Assembly: GCA_963772375.1 (NCBI GenBank)
Contig: CAVYXG010000005.1
Location: 1,426,001-1,490,000, forward strand
DNA length: 64,000 bases
From: DATBHM01 sp963772375
Lineage (GTDB): Bacteria > Actinomycetota > UBA4738 > JACQTL01
Direction: 5' to 3'
Under the pieces are notes generated by a model. That model had not been told where the DNA came from and did not search any database. It saw nothing but the letters and a program-made list of their open reading frames with translations. The position numbers and the translations under genes are program-made. Shown here one piece after another: positions 59,761-64,000 of this stretch (positions within the stretch are counted from its first letter, which is position 1; every line of letters starts with the position of its first letter).

Positions 59761-60567
59761 GTGAGGCCCGTGTCGCCCCCGCCTTCCCCGCTCGCGCGCA
59801 TCATGTCGCACCGGTTCGGCGTCGCCACCGAACCATTCGTCGTGCGGTCCTCCGACGGTCTCGATCTGCTGGGGGCTCGGCTGGGGGAGGCGGCACCGGC
59901 CATGGTGCTCTGCCACGGGTTCAGCGGCTGGCACACGAAGACCAGGTACGCGCTCATGGCGGAGGAGTTCGCCAGGTGGTTCACCGTGTACGCCTTCGAC
60001 TTCCGCGGCCACGGCGGGTCGCAGGGAGAGTCGACTTTCGGCGTGCTCGAGTTCCTCGACGTCGCTGCGATGGTCGCACGCGCCCGAAAGGACGGCCGCG
60101 AACCCGTCGCCACCGTCGGCGCCTCGATGGGCGGCGTCGCCGCCATCCGGCACGCGGCGCTCCTCGGTGGCTCGGATGCCGTGGTGGCGATCTCGGCGCC
60201 GGCGCGGTGGGACGGCTACGACTCGCCGGGTGTTCGACGGATGGCCTGGATGGCTGCGTCGCCCCGGGGCCGGCGGGTCGCGCGAAAGGTGCTCGGCGTC
60301 CGCATCGCGGACCGGATCGATCGGCCGGAATCGCCCGAGGGGGTCATCGGGAAGGTCGCGCCGGTCCCGGTGCTGATCGTCCACGGACGCGACGACCACT
60401 ACTTCGGCGAGGAGGAGGGCTGGCGGCTGTACCGGCGCGCCGGCGAGCCGAAGGCGCTGTGGCTCGCCGCGCGGTTCGGCCACGCCGAGGACGGGTTCTC
60501 GGACCTCCTGGCCGAACGCATCGCCCGCCACCTGTACCGGACCTGGGGGCTCCCGTGGCCCGGGTGA
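59761..60567 (+). CDS. Alpha/beta-fold hydrolase
   Basis: This 268-residue protein has the catalytic triad visible: nucleophile Ser in VGASMGGVAAIRHA, Asp in VLIVHGRDDHYFG and His in ARFGHAEDGFS. The oxyanion strand is MVLCHGFSGWHTKTRYALMA, and FDFRGHGGSQGES is the usual strand after it. The substrate is unknown. It is divergent from the GlnR-like gene (66-base gap) and overlaps the next gene's start by 13 bases. Confidence 0.9.
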   Translation: MRPVSPPPSPLARIMSHRFGVATEPFVVRSSDGLDLLGARLGEAAPAMVLCHGFSGWHTKTRYALMAEEFARWFTVYAFDFRGHGGSQGESTFGVLEFLDVAAMVARARKDGREPVATVGASMGGVAAIRHAALLGGSDAVVAISAPARWDGYDSPGVRRMAWMAASPRGRRVARKVLGVRIADRIDRPESPEGVIGKVAPVPVLIVHGRDDHYFGEEEGWRLYRRAGEPKALWLAARFGHAEDGFSDLLAERIARHLYRTWGLPWPG

Positions 60568-61712
60568 GGCTGTTCGCCGCCCTCCGCGAGGCCGCGGGCG
60601 CAGCCCGCGTCGATGTGGACGGCGCGACCGTGGACGAGATCGTGACCGCGCTCACCGAGCGGTTCGGTCCGAAGTTCGGGGAGATCGCCCGCGCGGGGTC
60701 CGTGGTGGTGGACGGGGAGCGGGCCGGGTTCGACACGACGCTCGCCGGCGACGAGGAGGTCGCCCTGCTGCCGCCGGTGTCGGGCGGGATGGGCGCGCGT
60801 CCCCGCCCCCAGCGCGTGCTGCTGGTGGCCAACCCGGTCGCGAGAACGGTCTCCAGGCCGGTGCTCGACGTCATCGAGAAGGCTCTCGCCGCCGACTTCA
60901 AGCTGGAGGTCGACGAGACGCGCCGCCGGGGCCACGCCACCGAGATGGCCATGGAGGCCGTCCGCGACGGCTACGACATGATGGTGGTGTTCTCCGGCGA
61001 CGGAACCATCAACGAGGCGGTGAACGGTCTCGTCGGGAGCGACGTCGCCCTGGGCGTGCTCCCCGGCGGGGCGACGAACGTCCTCGCCCGGGTGACGGGC
61101 ATGCCCACCGATCCGGTCGAGGCTACGTCATGGCTGATCGCCGCGGCGTTGCAGGGGCGGGCCCGGCGGCTCGGCCTCGGCCACACCGAGGACCGATACT
61201 TCGTCCTGAACTGCGGCGCCGGCATCGACGCCGAGGTGATGGAGAAGGTGGACGAACGGCAGGCGGCGTCGCGGTCCCAGTACGAACGCGCCGCGCTGTC
61301 GGCATCCGTGCGGGCCGTCCTCGGCCGGTACTCCGGCCGGTCGCCCTTCCTCAGCGTCAGCGTGGACGGGGCAGAGCCGGTCGAGTCCATCACGGTGTTC
61401 ACCGGCCGCACGGACCCCTACACGTTCTACAGGAAGGCCGGCCTCCGGTTGACGCCGCAGGCCCGGCTGGACGGCGGGCTGGACGTCACCGTGGTCGAGC
61501 GGCTGTCGCGGTGGACCGCGCCGGCGCTGGCCCGGCAGGTGTTCTCCGGCGGCCTGATCAGGAAGCGGGGCGTGCGGTACCACCACGACGCCAGGTCGGT
61601 CGAGGTCGTGGGGCACGGGCCGTTCCCCGTGCAGGTGGACGGCGACTACATCGGCCAGCGCGACCGGCTGTCGATCGCCCTCCGCCACGACGCGCTGTGG
61701 CTGGTGGCCTGA
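60555..61712 (+). CDS. MoaD-like domain fused in frame to diacylglycerol kinase
   Basis: This 385-residue open frame has no internal stop. Residues 1-78 are a MoaD/ThiS-type ubiquitin-like domain (VRLFAALREAAGAARVDVDG, VVVDGERAGFD) ending VALLPPVSGG, the normal C-terminal Gly-Gly of a sulfur carrier. Met79 (ATG at 60789) then begins a complete diacylglycerol kinase domain: VLLVANPVARTVSRPVLDVI, MMVVFSGDGTINEAVNGLVG, LGVLPGGATNVLARVTG and a C-terminal lipid-kinase half. Either a true fusion, a pro-protein cut after Gly-Gly, or two products with an internal start at 60789. The GTG at 60555 has GGGGG upstream at correct spacing. Confidence 0.85.
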   Translation: MARVRLFAALREAAGAARVDVDGATVDEIVTALTERFGPKFGEIARAGSVVVDGERAGFDTTLAGDEEVALLPPVSGGMGARPRPQRVLLVANPVARTVSRPVLDVIEKALAADFKLEVDETRRRGHATEMAMEAVRDGYDMMVVFSGDGTINEAVNGLVGSDVALGVLPGGATNVLARVTGMPTDPVEATSWLIAAALQGRARRLGLGHTEDRYFVLNCGAGIDAEVMEKVDERQAASRSQYERAALSASVRAVLGRYSGRSPFLSVSVDGAEPVESITVFTGRTDPYTFYRKAGLRLTPQARLDGGLDVTVVERLSRWTAPALARQVFSGGLIRKRGVRYHHDARSVEVVGHGPFPVQVDGDYIGQRDRLSIALRHDALWLVA

Positions 61713-61847
61713 CGCCTTCGGGGGGATGATCCCCGAATGACCGTCGGGGAGGGGGATGATGTCGCGATGGTGATGTCGCGGCGCGGTGCGTTCTCGAGGA
61801 GGCGGTCGCCCAACCCGTTCACCCCGGCCCGGTCGGACGGGGGGATC

Positions 61848-62507
61848 ATGCGGACCCTCGGCCGAATCCTGATCGTCGTGATCGTCGTCGCGGCGGTCTA
61901 CCTGGTGGTCGACTTCGCGGGACGGGTGTGGGCGGAGGCCTACGTGGCGAACGAGGTCCAGCACGCGCTCGGCCTGTCCACCAAGCCGGACGTGACGTTC
62001 GGTGGGCCGCTGTTCGTCCCCCAGCTGTTCAAGGGGGAGCTGTCGTCGGTGACGGCGAGCGCCGAGGACTTCACCTCGAGCGACGTCTCGTTCACGTCGG
62101 CGGACCTCGCGCTCGACGACATCCAGTTCTCGCCGGGCAAGCTGCTGTTCCATGAGGGCTCGACGATCGTGGCGAGATCGGGCACGGGCTCGGCCTCGCT
62201 GACCGACGGGCAGCTCACGGACGCGTTCCACGCCCAGGGCCTCCCCATCGACGTGCGGTTCCTGTCCGACGGGACCGTCCGGGTCTCGGCGAGCCAGTTC
62301 CCGGGGAGCGTCGTCGTGAGCGCCACCGTCGACCACGGCGCCCTGGTGCTCCGGCCGGTGCGCAAGCCGTTCGACCGGTTCTCGTTCACCCTCGGCCTGC
62401 CGCCCCTCGTGCCCGGGCTCACCTACACCGCGATCGACTTCGACGGGACGCTCGGAACGCTGGCGTTCACGATGAAGGACGCGACGTTCTCGGTCCCTGC
62501 ATCCTGA
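61848..62507 (+). CDS. DUF2993 (LmeA-like) membrane-anchored protein
   Basis: The protein has 219 residues from the ATG at 61848, close behind GGGGGG. A second possible ATG lies at 61737 in a hairpin (TTCGGGG/CCCCGAA, 61717-61737) and would add a low-complexity stretch. One membrane helix (ILIVVIVVAAVYLVVDFAG, about 6-24) is followed by an exported beta-rich domain: VTFGGPLFVPQLFKGELSSV, SADLALDDIQFSPGKLL, DFDGTLGTLAFTM. DUF2993 includes mycobacterial LmeA, which binds phosphoinositides and helps mannan synthesis. Substrate here unknown. Confidence 0.8.
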   Translation: MRTLGRILIVVIVVAAVYLVVDFAGRVWAEAYVANEVQHALGLSTKPDVTFGGPLFVPQLFKGELSSVTASAEDFTSSDVSFTSADLALDDIQFSPGKLLFHEGSTIVARSGTGSASLTDGQLTDAFHAQGLPIDVRFLSDGTVRVSASQFPGSVVVSATVDHGALVLRPVRKPFDRFSFTLGLPPLVPGLTYTAIDFDGTLGTLAFTMKDATFSVPAS

Positions 62508-62519
62508 CCGGGCGGGAGT

Positions 62520-63260
62520 TCAGCGTCCGGCGGCGGAGGTCTCCGTCGGCGGCTCGACGTGGATGCCGCACTCGACCTTCTGGGAGCCGTCCCACCTGCC
62601 GGCGCGTTCGTCCTCGCCGACGAACACCCGCCGCGTGCAGGGGGCGCACCCCACCTGGGCGTAGCCGAGGTCGTACAGGGGATTGTGCGGCAGGTCGTTC
62701 TCCCGCAGGTAGTCCCAGGCCTGCCGGCGGCTCCAGTTGGCAACAGGGTTCACCTTGATGATCCACCGGCCGGGCTCGAGGCAGTACTGCTCGACGATCG
62801 GCACGGCGGCCCGGCTCGGCGAGGAGTCGCGCCGGAGGGCGGTTCCCCAGCAGTCGTAGCCGTGCAGCGCGAGCGAGAACGGATCGACCTTGTTGATCCT
62901 GCAGCAGAGGTCGGGGTCGCGTTCGTACAGACGCTCGCCGAATGTCTCCGCCTGCGACTCTACTGTGTGCTCGCTGACGAGGTCGACCACGTTCAGCCCG
63001 AGCCGTTCGGTGAGCTGCTCCTTGAACGCGAGCGTCTCGGCGAAGTGGAACCCCGTCTCGAGGAACAGGATCGGGATCTCTGGCCGGAGCTTCACCGCCA
63101 TGTCGATCACGCACGTCCCCTCGGCCTGGAACGACGACGCCACGGCGACGCGCTCGAGGTCGGAGTCGACGAGCGCCCAGCGCAGGATCTCGCGGGCCTC
63201 CTCGTGTTCGAAGCGGGCGTTCAGCCCTTCGATGAAATCGACCGTGAACGGAGGCGGCAT
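62520..63260 (-). CDS. cysH: Adenylylsulfate (APS) reductase, CysH family
   Basis: The protein has 246 residues. The ATG at 63260 sits behind GGAAAGGAACCC. Nucleotide-binding part: VAVASSFQAEGTCVIDMAVK and FLETGFHFAETLAF. The Cys pair and distant pair that hold the [4Fe-4S] cluster are present: DPDLCCRINKVDP and VGCAPCTRRVF. The catalytic Cys lies in the C-terminal KVECGIHVEP. Presence of the cluster Cys residues marks APS rather than PAPS reductase. It makes sulfite in assimilatory sulfate reduction and lies 14 kb from the sulfate importer, with no other cys genes next to it. Confidence 0.92.
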   Translation of the reverse strand: MPPPFTVDFIEGLNARFEHEEAREILRWALVDSDLERVAVASSFQAEGTCVIDMAVKLRPEIPILFLETGFHFAETLAFKEQLTERLGLNVVDLVSEHTVESQAETFGERLYERDPDLCCRINKVDPFSLALHGYDCWGTALRRDSSPSRAAVPIVEQYCLEPGRWIIKVNPVANWSRRQAWDYLRENDLPHNPLYDLGYAQVGCAPCTRRVFVGEDERAGRWDGSQKVECGIHVEPPTETSAAGR

Positions 63261-63376
63261 GGGTTCCTTTCCACTCCGGCCACGGCCGGAAGTCCGGTTC
63301 GTCCGGCCCATCGGCCAGGTCGCTTTCGCGGAGCTTGGCCGAGTATAGGCGGGGTGGCCGGACGCCGTCGCTGCGG

Positions 63377-64000
63377 TCACGTCCGGACGCGCTCGGCCAA
63401 CGAGGTTGTCGGCGCCCGCTCGGCGTTCCGGTCCGGAGGGTCGAGCAGGCGTGCCAGGATCGGCCCGGCGACCGCGAGCATGAGGACGTACGCCACCGTG
63501 AGCGACGCGACGTCGGGACCCAGCCCGCCGGTCGTGGCGAGCCCGGCGATGGCGATCGAGAACTCGCCCCTGGCCACCAGCGTCGCGCCGGCCCGGACCC
63601 GGCCGTCCCGCCCGACGCCCGCCATCCGGGCGCTCCACCATCCGGTCAGGAACTTCGTGGCCCCGGTGACCAGGGCGAGCACTGCGGCGGGGAGGACGAA
63701 TCGGGGCAGCCTGGCCGGGTCGATGCCGAACCCCACGAACGCGAAGAAGAAGGCCGCGAACAGGTCCCGCAGGGGCGCGAGGAGGCCCCGGGCCGCGTGG
63801 GCGGCCGGTCCCGAGATGGCGATCCCGGCCAGGAGCGCGCCCACCCCGGCCGAGACCGATCCCAGCTGGGCGATGCCGGCGACGACCAGCGCGAAGCCCA
63901 GGATCGAGAGCAGGAGGGCCTCGTCCGACCGGCTGAACACGACTCGGGACACACCGACCTCGACCCGGGCTGCGACCCTCAGGAACACCAGCACTCCGGC
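63377..64000 (-). CDS. Cation/proton antiporter, 5' end beyond window
   Basis: The leftward frame is open to the right edge of the window, so the N-terminal part is missing. About 207 residues are visible, holding six or so membrane helices: EALLLSILGFALVVAGIAQL, GVGALLAGIAISG, LRDLFAAFFFAFVGFGIDPA, VLALVTGATKFLTGWWS, then GATLVARGEFSIAIAGLA. The GARGEFS-like loop (here VARGEFS) and LAGIAISG are typical of the CPA2 (KefB/GerN-like) Na+ or K+/H+ exchangers. No TrkA domain is in the visible part, which ends in a short charged tail. Confidence 0.88.
   Translation of the reverse strand, partial: AGVLVFLRVAARVEVGVSRVVFSRSDEALLLSILGFALVVAGIAQLGSVSAGVGALLAGIAISGPAAHAARGLLAPLRDLFAAFFFAFVGFGIDPARLPRFVLPAAVLALVTGATKFLTGWWSARMAGVGRDGRVRAGATLVARGEFSIAIAGLATTGGLGPDVASLTVAYVLMLAVAGPILARLLDPPDRNAERAPTTSLAERVRT

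Noticed and set aside
1..64000. CRISPR arrays, insertion sequences, prophage or rRNA genes
   Set aside because: Looked for repeats with regular spacers, transposase motifs and conserved rRNA segments; none seen.

Overview
The window is very G+C-rich, densely packed DNA with four-base start/stop overlaps (ATGA or GTGA) at many gene junctions. A BldC-type regulator, GlnE, an orphan GlnR-like regulator, three-part PurL/PurS/PurQ, dodecin and tRNA genes without encoded CCA together point to an actinobacterium, probably from an uncultured or little-studied lineage. I see no phage, insertion sequence, rRNA or CRISPR array.

Layout. (1) 1-6.8 kb: an unknown protein cut by the left edge, a toxin/antitoxin-like pair, an ECF sigma factor with its membrane-anchored partner, two small membrane proteins, a stand-alone DUF2090 aldolase-like protein, a dodecin and an L,D-transpeptidase lipoprotein. 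(2) 6.9-23.7 kb: a large de novo purine locus, purA-purD-purE-purB-purC-purS-purQ-purL-purF-purM, ending in a single-domain response regulator. It is interrupted by reverse-strand genes (STAS protein, PPOX-fold protein, secreted beta-helix protein) and, between purA and purD, by three consecutive disrupted genes. purK, purN and purH are not in the window. (3) 23.8-31.2 kb: a sugar transferase, then a reverse-strand branched-chain keto-acid operon (amino-acid dehydrogenase, E1 alpha, E1 beta, E2) followed by a frameshifted BtuF-like gene. (4) 31.4-34.2 kb: an unknown conserved protein, bldC, a tRNA Glu-Asp-Phe cluster whose first tRNA overlaps the end of a DUF192 gene, and an aldo/keto reductase. 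(5) 34.2-40.9 kb: a phospholipid cluster with two divergent PAP2 phosphatases sharing a dyad, a diacylglycerol kinase, a YihY/BrkB protein and a cardiolipin synthase, then a secreted lysyl-oxidase-like protein and tRNA-Lys. (6) 40.9-49.3 kb: nadE and a sulfur-uptake operon (sulfate SBP, CysT, CysW, CysA, an SsuB/SsuC-type pair and a DUF2292 protein). (7) 49.4-59.7 kb: nitrogen genes (two glutamine synthetases, glnE, a GlnR-like regulator) mixed with small genes. GlnR-box-like repeats lie upstream of both synthetase genes. (8) 59.7-64 kb: a hydrolase, an in-frame MoaD-diacylglycerol kinase fusion, a DUF2993 protein, cysH and a cation/proton antiporter cut by the right edge.

The strongest unusual signals are the MoaD-DAGK fusion with an internal Gly-Gly, the GlnR-type sites linking the two synthetase genes to the GlnR-like gene, the decayed patch inside the purine locus, the BtuF-like gene broken by one base at a UGA next to a Shine-Dalgarno-like run, and the divergent lipid-phosphatase promoter region. 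All functional calls come from reading motifs and context; no database search was run.
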